A stretch of 34,186 nt of DNA, from assembly GCA_028870665.1 (NCBI GenBank), contig JAGWPB010000031.1, forward strand, positions 1 through 34,186, written 5' to 3'. Position 1 is the first letter of the stretch. Each line of letters starts with the position of its first letter. The translations under genes were made by a program, and so were the position numbers. This DNA comes from Lysobacteraceae bacterium. Lineage in GTDB: Bacteria > Pseudomonadota > Gammaproteobacteria > Xanthomonadales > Rhodanobacteraceae. Shown here piece after piece: positions 20,701-29,283 of the stretch. The notes beneath the pieces were generated by a model. It worked only from the letters and a program-made list of their open reading frames with translations, was not told where the DNA came from and did no database searches.

Positions 20701-20948
20701 GGCACCCAGGTCCGCCCGGCGTTTCCGGTACGCCAGACGCCGCCTCCGGCGGTGCCGATGTAATAGACCTCGGGCTGGGCGGGGATGCCCACGGCCATCG
20801 TCGCCCAGCCGCCGCGGAACGGACCGAGCAGGCGCCAGTGCAGCGCCGGCAGCAGGCGACCGGGCAGCGGCGCGGCGGCCGCTGCGGACAACGCACAGGC
20901 CACGAGCGTCAACGCAACGGGCAGCAGAAGGCGGAATCGATGCGACAT
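17733..20948 (-). CDS. Exported BNR/sortilin-like beta-propeller protein
   Basis: The 1071-residue protein carries many Asp-box (BNR) repeats of the form SxDxGxxW, including SADGGRHWQ, STDGGRHWQ, SHDDGVHWQ, SDDGGGHWL, TMDGGRTWS, SVDQGRHWS, THDGGRHWS, THDGGKTWQ and SFDDGAAWQ. These predict one or two large beta-propellers across roughly residues 30-740. A beta-rich C-terminal region follows (TLTILDAAGHVVRRF, then LPGRYTIELSCDGRTRRVPLTV), and the last 150 residues are helical and Ala/Gln-rich. It has an export signal; LVAC at 15-18 is an acceptable lipobox, so it may be a lipoprotein. Proteins of this kind are often annotated as glycosyl hydrolase or sialidase, but I see no catalytic evidence. 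It is a lone gene divergent from mug. Confidence 0.85.
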   Translation of the reverse strand: MSHRFRLLLPVALTLVACALSAAAAAPLPGRLLPALHWRLLGPFRGGWATMAVGIPAQPEVYYIGTAGGGVWRTGNAGRTWVPLTDHIGAASIGAIAIAPSDPQVIYAGTGQPEPRYDIAAGDGMYRSADGGRHWQHAGLAGTRHIGAIWVDPRHPDTVVVAALGHVFGPSAERGLYRSTDGGRHWQHVLFVDDRTGGVDLAADPKDPHTLYASLWSIRNYPWLSYFKPIVGAGSGLFVSHDDGVHWQRLSGAGWPAAPLGRIGLAVTDTASGTRIYAAIDGGDNAAATGLWRSDDGGGHWLRVNADAPVTNWYASRMTVDPRDPDTLYTTGQSIRVSRDAGRTFHVAKGAPGGDDYHYLWINPLHPEDRITGSDQGAVVTMDGGRTWSSWYNQPTGQFYHLAADNRFPYWIYSGQQDSGTVGIASRSDYGSLTFRDWHPVGGDERDYDVPYPADPDIVFGTGLGGRVSRWNARTGQVENVSPWPVMSYGKRPIGVKYRYTWITPLAIGQQAPYPIYLGAQVLFRSVDQGRHWSVISPDLTGAVAGSRDCGHTVDLAHAKACGYGVIYSIGLAPSAPQTIWIGTDDGLVQVTHDGGRHWSNVTPRGVPQWARIDSVDVSATDPATAYIAVDNHRNDDFHPYAFRTHDGGKTWQAIVGGLPRDHFVAVVRADPVKPGLLYAGTDAGVFVSFDDGAAWQPLQLDLPTAWVRDLLVHGNDLIAGTQGRAIWVLDDVTPLREVSPGIADQPLHLFAPAAAVRVHADNNKDTPLPPETPVGRNPPAGAPIDYWLGPATRGPVTLTILDAAGHVVRRFSSADTPRPFNADRYFAAGWIKPAPVPAATPGMHRFVWDLREPRPLAIRYGYSIAAVWGENTPMLPRGPLVLPGRYTIELSCDGRTRRVPLTVTEDPRVTATAADLLQLLDFQHAVQASLAQAYVGTGQVQAVAAQLAALQARSTIEPPLRGSITALAAQLQPAGADASGSAAFEHASGELAALATDAGYADAAPTAAQRQVLGAAAARVEAAQRRWQALQNGPLTALNARLAKAGLAAIGVPVPDQVQVRPVPEGQDRP

Positions 20949-21055
20949 GGGGAGCTCTCGTCGAGCGGGACGCCGGGGCGCATCCCGAAGTCGCGCACCC
21001 TACTCCACCGCGTCGCTTTCGACACCGTGCAGCGCATCGAAACCGGCGTGCGATC

Positions 21056-21580
21056 ATGGTGCGCATGGTCACTCCGCGTGCCGGCCGCCACGTGCTTCCC
21101 GATGTGCTGCGGTCCGATCTCGACCTGGTCTTCTGCGGCACCGCCGCCGGGCGCGCCTCGGCTGCCGCCGGTGCCTATTACGCCCATCCCGGCAATTTCT
21201 TCTGGCGCACCGTGCATGCCGTCGGCCTGGTCACCGGGCCGCTGGCGCCGCGCGAGTTCCGCCGCCTGCCCGAGTTCGGCATCGGCCTGACCGACCTCGC
21301 CAAGCATCACGTCGGCAATGACGGCGAATTGCCCGCGGACGCCTTCGACACGGCCGCCCTGCGACGCAAGATCCGGCGCCACGCGCCGCGCCTGCTGGCC
21401 TTCACCAGCAAGAACGCGGCACAGGCGGCACTGGGGCTGGCGACGGCTTACGGACCGCAAGCTTTCCGCTGGGGCCCGACCGCACTGTGGGTGCTGCCCT
21501 CGCCGTCGGGCCAGGCGCGACGATTCTGGGACGAGCGGCCCTGGCGCGATCTGGCGGCGGCGGTGCGCGCCTTCCGCTGA
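21056..21580 (+). CDS. mug: Mug-type mismatch-specific uracil/thymine DNA glycosylase
   Basis: The 174-residue protein belongs to UDG superfamily family 2 (Mug/TDG), which removes uracil or thymine mispaired with guanine. Motif 1 region VFCGTAAGRASAAAGAYYAHPGN-type (26-46, with AHPGNFFW) and motif 2 VLPSPSG (146-152) are clear. In E. coli Mug motif 1 is GINPG, with a catalytic Asn; here it is GTAAG (28-32), so that Asn is missing. The related Deinococcus enzyme is reported to use an aspartate instead; D80 in GIGLTDLAK is a candidate here. Two close ATGs (21056 and 21065) are possible starts. It is followed by an amidase 62 bases downstream. Confidence 0.88.
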   Translation: MVRMVTPRAGRHVLPDVLRSDLDLVFCGTAAGRASAAAGAYYAHPGNFFWRTVHAVGLVTGPLAPREFRRLPEFGIGLTDLAKHHVGNDGELPADAFDTAALRRKIRRHAPRLLAFTSKNAAQAALGLATAYGPQAFRWGPTALWVLPSPSGQARRFWDERPWRDLAAAVRAFR

Positions 21581-21642
21581 CGCTCGCCCCGCGGCCGCGC
21601 GGCGGTGGCATCATCGTGCGCTGTCGATGAGGGGGGATCACC

Positions 21643-23235
21643 ATGCGCCGCACGCTCGTTCCGCTGTCGCTCGCCCTGCTGTGCGCCCTGTCCGCTGCCC
21701 CGACGCCGGCCGCCGCAGCGCCCGCCGAACACGCGGCCGCCACGCCGCTGTACGACGCCGGCATCGCTCCGCTCGAGGCGAAGATGCAGGCCGGCACGCT
21801 GACTTCGGCCCGGCTGACGGCGCTGTTCATCCATCGCATCGACACGATCGACCGCGCCGGCGCGCACCTCGGCGCGGTGATCGAGCTCAACCCCGATGCC
21901 ATGGCGATCGCGCGCAGGATCGACGCCGAGCGCCGCGCCGGCAGGCCACTCGGTCCGCTGGCCGGCATTCCGGTGCTGCTCAAGGACAACATCGACACCG
22001 GCGACCGCATGCAAACCACGGCCGGCTCGCTGGCGCTGGTCGGCGCGCCGGCCGCGACCGACGCCACCCTGGTGGCCCGGCTGCGCGCCGCGGGCGCAGT
22101 GATCCTCGGCAAGACCAACCTCAGCGAGTGGGCCAACTACCGCTCCAACCACTCGACCAGCGGCTGGAGCGGCCGCGGCGGCCAGACGCGCAACCCCTAT
22201 GTGCTGAGTCGCAATCCCTGCGGTTCCAGTTCCGGTTCGGCGGTGGCCGTATCCGCGGGCCTGAGCACCGTCGCGGTCGGCAGCGAGACCGACGGCTCGC
22301 TGGTCTGCCCGGGCTCGGTCAACGGCATCGTCGCGATCAAGCCCACGCTGGGCCTGATCCCGCGCACCGGCATCGTGCCGATCAGCCACAGCCAGGACAC
22401 CGCGGGGCCGATGGCACGCGACGTCGCCGACGCGGCGCGCCTGCTGACGGTGATGGCCGGCAGCGACCCGGCTGATCCGGCCAGCGCCGACGCCGATGCG
22501 CACAAGGCCGACTACACGCGCTTTCTCGAGAGCGACGGACTCAAGGGCAAGCGCATCGGCGTGGTGCGCGCGCTGGCCGGTGACGATCCCGGCGTGCTGC
22601 GCGTGCTCGATCGATCGATCGCCGCGCTGCGCAAGGCCGGTGCCGTGGTCGTCGATCCGGTGGTGATCCCGCACCTCGACGACTACGGCAAGGACGAGAC
22701 CATCGTGCTCTCGTACGAATTCAAGCACGACCTCGATGCCTACCTCGCCACGCGCCGCGGCGTGCCGGTGAAGTCGCTCGCCGACGTGATCGCCTTCAAC
22801 ACGGCGCATGCCGCCGAGGAGATGCCCTGGTTCGGCCAGAGCCTGATGATCGCAGCCGAGAAGCGCGGCCCGCTGACCGATCCGGAATACCTCAAGGCGC
22901 TGGCCGATGAAAAGCGTCTCGCCGGCCCCGAGGGCATCGACGCCGCGCTGCGGAAGGATCGCCTTGACGCGCTGCTGGCACCGACCGCCGGCCCGGCCTG
23001 GACCACCGATCTCGTCAACGGTGACCACGTCGGCGTATCGAGCTCGAGCCCGGCCGCGGTAGCCGGCTACCCGGACATCACGGTGCCGGCCGGCTTCGTG
23101 CACGGTCTGCCGGTGGGCGTGAGTTTCTTCGGCACGAAGTGGAGCGAGCCGACCCTGATCGCGATCGCCTACGGCTTCGAGCAGGCCACGCACGCGCGCC
23201 GCGATCCACGGTTCCTGGCGCACGCCACGCCGTAG
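21643..23235 (+). CDS. Exported amidase-signature family amidase
   Basis: This 530-residue protein is an amidase-signature (GatA-like) hydrolase acting on amide bonds. The Ser-cisSer-Lys triad is recognisable: K114 in VLLKDNID, the serine-rich CGSSSGSA with the cis-Ser near 195-196, and the nucleophile S219 in GSETDGSL. A signal peptide (about residues 1-26, ending PAAAA) indicates export, in contrast to cytoplasmic GatA; similar exported amidases occur in xanthomonads. The start follows an unusually strong GAGGGGGGA ribosome site. It is convergent with cysNC, a GC palindrome (23243-23256) lying between the stops. Substrate unknown; peptide or amino-acid amides are possible. Confidence 0.92.
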   Translation: MRRTLVPLSLALLCALSAAPTPAAAAPAEHAAATPLYDAGIAPLEAKMQAGTLTSARLTALFIHRIDTIDRAGAHLGAVIELNPDAMAIARRIDAERRAGRPLGPLAGIPVLLKDNIDTGDRMQTTAGSLALVGAPAATDATLVARLRAAGAVILGKTNLSEWANYRSNHSTSGWSGRGGQTRNPYVLSRNPCGSSSGSAVAVSAGLSTVAVGSETDGSLVCPGSVNGIVAIKPTLGLIPRTGIVPISHSQDTAGPMARDVADAARLLTVMAGSDPADPASADADAHKADYTRFLESDGLKGKRIGVVRALAGDDPGVLRVLDRSIAALRKAGAVVVDPVVIPHLDDYGKDETIVLSYEFKHDLDAYLATRRGVPVKSLADVIAFNTAHAAEEMPWFGQSLMIAAEKRGPLTDPEYLKALADEKRLAGPEGIDAALRKDRLDALLAPTAGPAWTTDLVNGDHVGVSSSSPAAVAGYPDITVPAGFVHGLPVGVSFFGTKWSEPTLIAIAYGFEQATHARRDPRFLAHATP

Positions 23236-23242
23236 CCACCGG

Positions 23243-23256
23243 CCCGCCGCGGCGGG
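23243..23256. terminator. GC palindrome between convergent amidase and cysNC genes
   Basis: CCCGCCGCGGCGGG is a perfect 14-base palindrome in the 63-base gap between two convergent stop codons. It could form a 5-bp stem with a 4-base loop in either transcript and act as a weak bidirectional terminator; there is no U-tract. Confidence 0.3.
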
Positions 23257-23298
23257 TGACGGGGTGCGGGAATCCGGGTCGCCGTGCTGCAGCGACCT

Positions 23299-25143
23299 TC
23301 AGGCGCGATCGTCGGCCAGCGCCGCGCGCACGACCTGCTCGGCCATCGCCAAGGCGCTGTCGCGGTCGGCGTGCAGGTGCAGCTCCGGCGCTTCGGGCGG
23401 CTCGTAGGGCGAGTCGATGCCGGTGAAATGCTGCAGCTGACCGGCACGGGCCTTGGCATACAGGCCCTTGACGTCGCGCTGCTCGCACAGCGCCAGCGGC
23501 GCGTCGACGAACACCTCGATGAACTCGCCGCTGGCGAAGCGCTCGCGCGCCATGCGCCGCTCGGCGCGGAATGGCGAGATGAACGACACCAGCACGATCA
23601 GGCCGGCGTCGACCATCAGCCGCGCCACCTCGGCAACGCGGCGGATGTTCTCGACGCGATCTTCATCGGTGAAGCCGAGATCGCGGTTGAGGCCGTGACG
23701 GATGTTGTCGCCGTCGAGCAGGTAGGTGTGATGGCCCAGCGCCAGCAGGCGCCGCTCGACGGCATTGGCGATGGTCGACTTGCCGGCTCCGGACAGTCCG
23801 GTGAACCACAGGCAGCGCGGGTGCTGGCCCTTGAGCGCGGCGCGTACGGTCTTGCCGACATCGAGATGCTGCCAGTGAATGTTGGCGGCGCGACGCAGGG
23901 CGAAATCCAGCATGCCGGCCGCCACCGTCGCGTGGCTGATGCGATCGACCAGGATGAAGCCGCCCAGGATGCGGTTGACCGCATACGGCTCGAACGCAAT
24001 CGCCTGGTCGAGGCTCAGCTGCACCTCGCCGATCGCGTTGAGCTCGAGCCGTCGCGCGGCGAGGTGCTCCTGGGTATTGACGTCGACGCGATGGCGGATC
24101 TCGCTGACCTGGGCGATGGTGCTGCGGGTGCCGATGCGCAGTTCGTAGGGGCGCCCCGGCAGCAGCGGCGCATCGCCCAGCCACAGCAGATGCGCGGCGA
24201 ACTGGTCGGCCAGCGCGGGCGGATCGCCGGCTGCCGCCAGCACGTCGCCACGGGCGATGTCGAGATCGTCGGCCAGCACCAGCGTCACCGCCTCGCCGTT
24301 GCCGGCGCGGCCGCTTTCGCCATCCGCGCCGAGCACGCGCAGCAGCGTGGTACGCCGGCCCGACGGCAGCACGACCAGCGTGTCGCCGACCGCAGCCGTG
24401 CCGGCGGCGACGCTGCCGGCGTAGCCGCGGAATCCGGCGTCGGGGCGATTGACCCACTGCACCGGCAGGCGGAACGCGGACGTCGCCGCGGGATCATCGA
24501 CGACGACCGTCTCCAGGTACTCGAGCAGGGTCGGCCCGCGATACCACGGCATCCGCACGCCGCGCTGCACCAGCATGTCGCCGTGCACGGCGGCCACCGG
24601 GATGCAGGTCACCTGGGCCACGCCCAGGCGCGCCGCCAGCGCCCGGTACTCGGCCTCGATCGCGCGGAAACCCTGTTCCGCGTAGTCGACCCGGTCCATC
24701 TTGTTGACCGCCAGCACGACGTGGCGGATGCCGAGCAGGGCGGCGATGTAGGTGTGCCGGCGCGTCTGCGTCTTCAGGCCCGCACCGGCGTCGACCAGCA
24801 CCACCGCCAGCTCGCAGGCCGAGGCGCCGGTGGCCATGTTGCGGGTGTACTGCTCGTGACCGGGGCAGTCGGCGACGATGAAACTGCGCCGCGGTGTGGC
24901 GAAGTAGCGCCAGGCGACGTCGATGGTGATGCCCTGCTCGCGCTCGTCCTGCAGGCCGTCGAGCAGCAGCGCGTAGTCGAGCGCGTCGCCGCAGGTGCCG
25001 TAGCGACGGCTGTCGAGCGCCAACTGCCCGAGCAGGTCGTCGGGGACCACCCCGGCATCGGCCAGCAGGCGCCCGATCAGGGTGCTCTTGCCGTCGTCGA
25101 CGCTGCCGCAGGTGAGCAGGCGCAGTTGCGTCAGCGCCGCCAT
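23299..25143 (-). CDS. cysNC: Bifunctional sulfate adenylyltransferase large subunit/APS kinase
   Basis: The 614-residue fusion joins the CysN GTPase subunit of ATP sulfurylase to APS kinase (CysC), so that with CysD it makes PAPS from sulfate. The CysN part (about 1-420) has the P-loop GSVDDGKS (13-20), [12 protein letters not shown] and NKMD, then EF-Tu-like barrels. The CysC part has P-loop GLSGAGKS (about 449-456), [15 protein letters not shown], the catalytic FISPFRAER and a C-terminal YEPPEAPEL. All key residues are present, so both halves should be active. Its ATG overlaps the cysD stop by four bases. No cysH, cysI or cysJ lies nearby, so the fate of PAPS (reduction or sulfation) is open. 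Confidence 0.96.
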   Translation of the reverse strand: MAALTQLRLLTCGSVDDGKSTLIGRLLADAGVVPDDLLGQLALDSRRYGTCGDALDYALLLDGLQDEREQGITIDVAWRYFATPRRSFIVADCPGHEQYTRNMATGASACELAVVLVDAGAGLKTQTRRHTYIAALLGIRHVVLAVNKMDRVDYAEQGFRAIEAEYRALAARLGVAQVTCIPVAAVHGDMLVQRGVRMPWYRGPTLLEYLETVVVDDPAATSAFRLPVQWVNRPDAGFRGYAGSVAAGTAAVGDTLVVLPSGRRTTLLRVLGADGESGRAGNGEAVTLVLADDLDIARGDVLAAAGDPPALADQFAAHLLWLGDAPLLPGRPYELRIGTRSTIAQVSEIRHRVDVNTQEHLAARRLELNAIGEVQLSLDQAIAFEPYAVNRILGGFILVDRISHATVAAGMLDFALRRAANIHWQHLDVGKTVRAALKGQHPRCLWFTGLSGAGKSTIANAVERRLLALGHHTYLLDGDNIRHGLNRDLGFTDEDRVENIRRVAEVARLMVDAGLIVLVSFISPFRAERRMARERFASGEFIEVFVDAPLALCEQRDVKGLYAKARAGQLQHFTGIDSPYEPPEAPELHLHADRDSALAMAEQVVRAALADDRA

Positions 25144-26036
25144 CAGAAGTGCCCCTCGCGCTTCTTCTGTTCCAGCGAGGTGCCGGCGCTGTGGTCGAGC
25201 ACGCGTCCCGCACGCTCGGACTGGCGGCTGGCCTGCATCTCGGCGATCACCGCGTCGAGCGTGGTGGCCGCCGACTCCAGCGCCGCGGTCAACGGGTAGC
25301 AGCCCAGCGAGCGAAACCGCACCCTGCGCCGCTGCGGCGTCTCGCCCGGCTGCAGCGGCAGGCGCGCATCATCGACCATGATCAGGGTACCGTCGCGCTC
25401 CACCACCGGGCGCTCGGCGGCGAAGTACAGCGGCACCACCGGGATCGCCTCGCGACGGATGTACTGCCAGACGTCCAGCTCGGTCCAGTTCGACAGCGGG
25501 AACACGCGCACGCTTTCGCCCGGGCCGAGGCGGGTGTTGTACAGGTTCCACAGCTCGGGACGCTGGTTGCGCGGGTCCCAGCGATGCTGCGCGCTGCGGA
25601 ACGAGAACACGCGCTCCTTGGCGCGCGATTTCTCCTCGTCGCGGCGCGCGCCGCCGATCGCCATGTCGAAGCCGCCGCGATCCAGCGCCTGTTTCAGCGC
25701 CGCCACCTTCATCACGTCCACGTGCACGCTGGCACCGTGGCTGATCGGGCCGATGCCCCGGGCGCGCCCTTCCTCGTTGACGTGCACGATCAGCTCGACC
25801 CCGGTCTCGGCCACGCGGCGGTCACGGAATTCGATCATCTCGCGGAACTTCCAGCCGGTATCGATGTGCAGCAGCGGCATGGGCGGCCGGCCGGGCCGGA
25901 AGGCCTTCAGCAGCAGGTGCAGCAGCACCGAGGAGTCCTTGCCGATCGAGTACAGCAGCACCGGCCGGTGCGCGGTCGCCGCCACCTCGCGCAGGATGTG
26001 CAGACTCTCGGCTTCGAGGCGGTCGAGGTGATCCAT
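25143..26036 (-). CDS. cysD: Sulfate adenylyltransferase small subunit
   Basis: CysD is the catalytic N-type PP-loop subunit of ATP sulfurylase; with CysN it makes APS from ATP and sulfate. The 297-residue protein begins [18 protein letters not shown] and has the PP-loop YSIGKDSS (29-36), [19 protein letters not shown] [19 protein letters not shown], and [10 protein letters not shown], all diagnostic. The ATG at 26036 gives the usual N-terminus; an ATG at 26066 would add 10 residues and overlap the xanB stop. The gene sits between xanB/algA (13 bases upstream) and cysNC (4-base overlap), forming one operon. Xanthomonas oryzae RaxQ is a CysD-type homologue making PAPS for sulfation, a possible parallel. 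Confidence 0.96.
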   Translation of the reverse strand: MDHLDRLEAESLHILREVAATAHRPVLLYSIGKDSSVLLHLLLKAFRPGRPPMPLLHIDTGWKFREMIEFRDRRVAETGVELIVHVNEEGRARGIGPISHGASVHVDVMKVAALKQALDRGGFDMAIGGARRDEEKSRAKERVFSFRSAQHRWDPRNQRPELWNLYNTRLGPGESVRVFPLSNWTELDVWQYIRREAIPVVPLYFAAERPVVERDGTLIMVDDARLPLQPGETPQRRRVRFRSLGCYPLTAALESAATTLDAVIAEMQASRQSERAGRVLDHSAGTSLEQKKREGHF

Positions 26037-26049
26037 CACGGCAACGCGC

Positions 26050-27456
26050 TCAGGCCTCGCGGCCATATTTGTCCTCGAAGCGGACGATGTCGTCCTCGCC
26101 GAGGTAGCCGCCGGACTGCACCTCGATCAGCTCCAGCGGCAGCTTGCCCGGATTCTCGAGACGATGGCGGGTGCCCAGCGGAATGTAGGTCGACTCGTTC
26201 TCGCCGAGCAGGAACACCTCATCGCCGCGGGTCACGCGCGCGGTGCCGCTGACCACGATCCAGTGCTCGGCGCGATGGTGGTGCATCTGCAGCGACAGCG
26301 TCGCGCCCGGCTTGACGGTGATGCGCTTGACCTGGAAACGCTCGGCCGCGTCGATCGAGTCGTAGGCACCCCAGGGCCGGTACACCTTGCGATGCCAGGT
26401 GGCCTCGCTGCGCCTGTCGGCCTTGATGCGCTGGACGATCTCCTTGACCTGCTGGACCCGGTCCCTGCGCGCCACCAGCAGGGCGTCGTCGGTATCGACC
26501 ACGACCACGTCGTCGAGGCCGATCAGGGCGATCAGCCGGCGTTCGCCCCAGGCATAGGTGTCGCGGCAGTCGAGCGCGATCACGTCGCCGCGATGCGCGT
26601 TGCCCGCGCTGTCGCGCGCCGCGACCTCCCACAGCGCCGACCAGGAGCCGACGTCGCTCCAGCCCAGATCCACCGGCAGGACCGCGGCATGCGCGGTCTT
26701 TTCCATCACCGCGTAGTCGATCGAGTCGGCCGGACAGGCGCCGAAGGCGGCCTTGTCGAGGCGCAGGAAATCGATGTCGCGCCGTGCCTTCGCCAGCGCC
26801 TCGCGGCAGGCGGCCAGCATCGCCGGCTGCAGACGCTCGAGTTCCTCGAGGAAGCGTCCGGCGCGGAACAGGAACATGCCGCTGTTCCAGTAGTAGCCGC
26901 CCGCGGCAAGGTAACGCTCGGCGGTGGCGCGATCGGGCTTCTCGACGAAGCACTCGACCGCGCGCACGCCCGTGCCCGCCGCGGCCTTGATGTAGCCGTA
27001 GCCGGTTTCCGGCGCGGCCGGGACGATGCCGAAGGTCACCAGCGCGCCCTGTTCCGCCGCCGGCAGCGCGGCGCGCACCGCGGAGCGGAAACCGTCCTCG
27101 TCGCGGATCACGTGATCCGACGGCAGCACCAGCAGCAACGCATCCTCGCCGCCGGCCAGCGCCTGCAGCGCGGCCACCGCGATCGCCGGCGCGGTGTTGC
27201 GGCCGACCGGTTCGAGAATCAGCGCCGCCGGCGTGCAGCCGCTCTCGCGCAACTGCTCGGCGACCATGAAACGGTGTTCCTCGTTGGCGACCACCAGCGG
27301 CGCGGCGGCGCCGAGATCGCGCACCCGCAGCCAGGTCGCCTGCAGCATGGTCTGCGCACCGGCCAGCGGCAGAAACTGCTTGGGATACGCCTCGCGCGAC
27401 AGCGGCCACAGACGGGTACCGGAGCCGCCGGACAGCAGCACGGGGATCAGCTTCAT
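26050..27456 (-). CDS. xanB: Mannose-1-phosphate guanylyltransferase/mannose-6-phosphate isomerase
   Basis: The 468-residue bifunctional type II enzyme (XanB/AlgA/ManC family) makes GDP-mannose for exopolysaccharide or lipopolysaccharide. The N-terminal guanylyltransferase has [14 protein letters not shown] and YPKQFL (8-29), [16 protein letters not shown] and NSGMFLF. The C-terminal cupin isomerase domain has [17 protein letters not shown], with the metal-binding histidines, and ENESTYIP. It is the first gene of a xanB-cysD-cysNC unit and is divergent from amgK across a 109-base spacer that holds an inverted repeat (27509-27529). The isomerase domain is complete, so it is not a ManC-only form. 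Identification is secure. Confidence 0.95.
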   Translation of the reverse strand: MKLIPVLLSGGSGTRLWPLSREAYPKQFLPLAGAQTMLQATWLRVRDLGAAAPLVVANEEHRFMVAEQLRESGCTPAALILEPVGRNTAPAIAVAALQALAGGEDALLLVLPSDHVIRDEDGFRSAVRAALPAAEQGALVTFGIVPAAPETGYGYIKAAAGTGVRAVECFVEKPDRATAERYLAAGGYYWNSGMFLFRAGRFLEELERLQPAMLAACREALAKARRDIDFLRLDKAAFGACPADSIDYAVMEKTAHAAVLPVDLGWSDVGSWSALWEVAARDSAGNAHRGDVIALDCRDTYAWGERRLIALIGLDDVVVVDTDDALLVARRDRVQQVKEIVQRIKADRRSEATWHRKVYRPWGAYDSIDAAERFQVKRITVKPGATLSLQMHHHRAEHWIVVSGTARVTRGDEVFLLGENESTYIPLGTRHRLENPGKLPLELIEVQSGGYLGEDDIVRFEDKYGREA

Positions 27457-27508
27457 GCGGGCCAGTCTCCAGCGGCGAGCGTTGTCTTTGCGCAGTGTAA
27501 CGGACGCC

Positions 27509-27529
27509 GCGGGCAGCGCGGATGCCCGC
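27509..27529. promoter_or_regulatory. 7-7-7 inverted repeat in the xanB/amgK divergent promoter region
   Basis: GCGGGCA-N7-TGCCCGC is a perfect inverted repeat in the middle of the divergent spacer. On the minus side lies TACACT (27494-27499) and on the plus side TATCCT (27533-27538), both acceptable -10 boxes without good -35 boxes. The repeat could be an operator or a chance GC-rich hairpin. Confidence 0.3.
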
Positions 27530-27565
27530 TGCTATCCTCGGCGCACCGCCACCACCGCCTGCCGC

Positions 27566-28579
27566 ATGACTGACGCGACCACCCGCGCCCGACAGCGCCT
27601 GCACTGGACCCGCCGCGCCCTCGGTGCGCCTGCGCTGGAACTGCGACCGGCCTCGGCCGACGCCAGCTTCCGCAGCTACTGGCGCGGCGGGCGCGACGAC
27701 GGCATCAGCGTGATCGTGATGGACGCCCCGCCCGAGCACGAGGACATCCGCCCGTGGCTGGACGTGGATGCGCGCCTATGCCGTGCCGGCCTGGCCGCGC
27801 CGCGGGTGCTGGCGGCCGACCCCGAGTCCGGCTTCATCGCGATGCAGGATCTGGGCGACCGCATCTACCTGCCCGAGCTCGATGCGGCCAGCGTCGACAT
27901 CCTCTATGCCGACGCGCTGGACGCGCTGTTGCGGATGCAGCGCGACGTCGACGCGCAGGGACTGCCGCGCTACGACGAGCCGCACCTGGTCGCCGAGCTG
28001 GAGCTGCTGCCGCGCTGGTTCCTCGAGCGCCATCTCGGCATGCGGCCCGAATGCGGCGCGTGGGACGTGCTGGAGACCGCCTTCCGCCAGCTGGTCAACG
28101 CCGCACTGGCGCAGCCGGTCGCGTTCGTGCACCGCGACTTCCACAGCCGCAACCTGCTGGTGCTCGACAGCGACGGGCCGGGCATCATCGACTTCCAGGA
28201 CGCCGTGCGCGGGCCGCTGACCTACGATCTCGTCTCGCTGCTGCGCGACTGCTACATCGTCTGGCCCGAGGCGCGGGTCGAGCGCTGGGCGCTGGATTAC
28301 CGTCTGCGCCTGATCGACGCCGGCCTGCTGGCGGCCGACGCCGGTCCGCAGGCCTTCCTGCGCAGCTTCGACCTGATGGGCCTGCAGCGGCATCTCAAGG
28401 TGCTCGGCATCTTCTGCCGGTTGTGGTACCGCGACGGCAAGCGCGGCTACCTTGCCGACCTGCCGCGCGTGTACGCCTATGCCATCGACGTGACGCGACG
28501 CTATCCGGAACTGGCGCCGCTCGCCGCCCTGCTCGAACACGCCGTCGCCGGCCGCGACCTGACGGTACCGGCGCCGTGA
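27566..28579 (+). CDS. amgK: N-acetylmuramate/N-acetylglucosamine kinase AmgK
   Basis: AmgK phosphorylates the anomeric position of MurNAc (and GlcNAc), feeding recycled peptidoglycan sugar back toward UDP-MurNAc without de novo MurA/MurB steps; in Pseudomonas this underlies intrinsic fosfomycin tolerance. The 337-residue protein has the aminoglycoside-phosphotransferase fold with Brenner motif HRDFHSRNLL (189-198) and metal-binding IIDFQDA (207-213), plus the family-typical SFRSYWR and ELLPRWFLERHLG. It overlaps murU by 4 bases, the conserved amgK-murU pair, which is the main evidence against a generic phosphotransferase. It is divergent from xanB. Confidence 0.93.
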   Translation: MTDATTRARQRLHWTRRALGAPALELRPASADASFRSYWRGGRDDGISVIVMDAPPEHEDIRPWLDVDARLCRAGLAAPRVLAADPESGFIAMQDLGDRIYLPELDAASVDILYADALDALLRMQRDVDAQGLPRYDEPHLVAELELLPRWFLERHLGMRPECGAWDVLETAFRQLVNAALAQPVAFVHRDFHSRNLLVLDSDGPGIIDFQDAVRGPLTYDLVSLLRDCYIVWPEARVERWALDYRLRLIDAGLLAADAGPQAFLRSFDLMGLQRHLKVLGIFCRLWYRDGKRGYLADLPRVYAYAIDVTRRYPELAPLAALLEHAVAGRDLTVPAP

Positions 28580-29283
28580 GGGCGATGATCCTCGCGGCCG
28601 GCCGCGGCGAGCGCATGCGACCGCTCAGCGAGCGCACGCCCAAGCCGCTGCTGACGGTCGCCGGACAGGCGCTGATCGCGCGCCATCTCGAACGCCTGGC
28701 CGCGGCCGGCGTGCGCGAGGTGGTGATCAACACCGCGCATCTGGGCGAACAGTTCCCGGCCGCGCTGGGCGACGGCGCACGCTGGGGTCTGCGCATCCGC
28801 TACAGCCACGAGGGCGAGCAACCGCTGGAGACCGGCGGCGGCATCCTCCACGCGTTGCCGCTGCTGGGCGAGGCCCCCTTCATCGCCGTCAGCGGCGACC
28901 TGTGGACCGACTACGATTTCGCGCGGTTGCGCATCGGCGCCGACGATCTCGCGCACCTGGTGATGGTGCACAACCCCGACTGGCACGCGACCGGCGACTT
29001 CGGGCTCGACGGCGATCGCATCGTCGAGCAGGGCGGCACGCGCATGACCTTCGCCAACATCGCGGTCTACCGGCCCGCGCTGTTCGCGGACTGGCGCACG
29101 ACCGCGGCGGCCGAGCCCGGTGTCGCGCTGGATCCGCCGCGCTTTCGCCTGCTGCCGCTGCTTCGGGCCGCGTTGCGCCGGGGCCGCGTCGGCGGCGAGG
29201 CTTTCGACGGCCGCTGGCACAACCTCGGCACGCCGCAGCAGCTGGCCGAACTCGATGCGGCGCTGCGCGCCGGGGCTGGCTGA
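28576..29283 (+). CDS. murU: N-acetylmuramate alpha-1-phosphate uridylyltransferase MurU
   Basis: MurU converts MurNAc-alpha-1-phosphate and UTP to UDP-MurNAc in the recycling bypass started by AmgK. The nucleotidyltransferase signature LAAGRGERMRP (6-16) followed by TPKPLLTVAG is present, with GEQPLETGGGILHALPLLG, VSGDLWTDYDF and the C-terminal WHNLGTPQQLAELD. I choose the GTG at 28576, overlapping the amgK stop (GTGA), giving 235 residues and an MRAMILAAG start that matches characterised Pseudomonas MurU; the ATG at 28585 would drop three residues. It closes the amgK-murU unit and is convergent with secF across 272 bases of structured intergenic DNA. Confidence 0.94.
   Translation: MRAMILAAGRGERMRPLSERTPKPLLTVAGQALIARHLERLAAAGVREVVINTAHLGEQFPAALGDGARWGLRIRYSHEGEQPLETGGGILHALPLLGEAPFIAVSGDLWTDYDFARLRIGADDLAHLVMVHNPDWHATGDFGLDGDRIVEQGGTRMTFANIAVYRPALFADWRTTAAAEPGVALDPPRFRLLPLLRAALRRGRVGGEAFDGRWHNLGTPQQLAELDAALRAGAG

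Noticed and set aside
17988..21055. Plus-strand open frame of about 1 kb codons opposite the BNR-repeat gene.
   Set aside because: Mirror frame of the real minus-strand gene, low-complexity Arg/Asp/Gly/Val composition and no motifs; only its 3' portion from 21056 in another frame is a real gene (mug).
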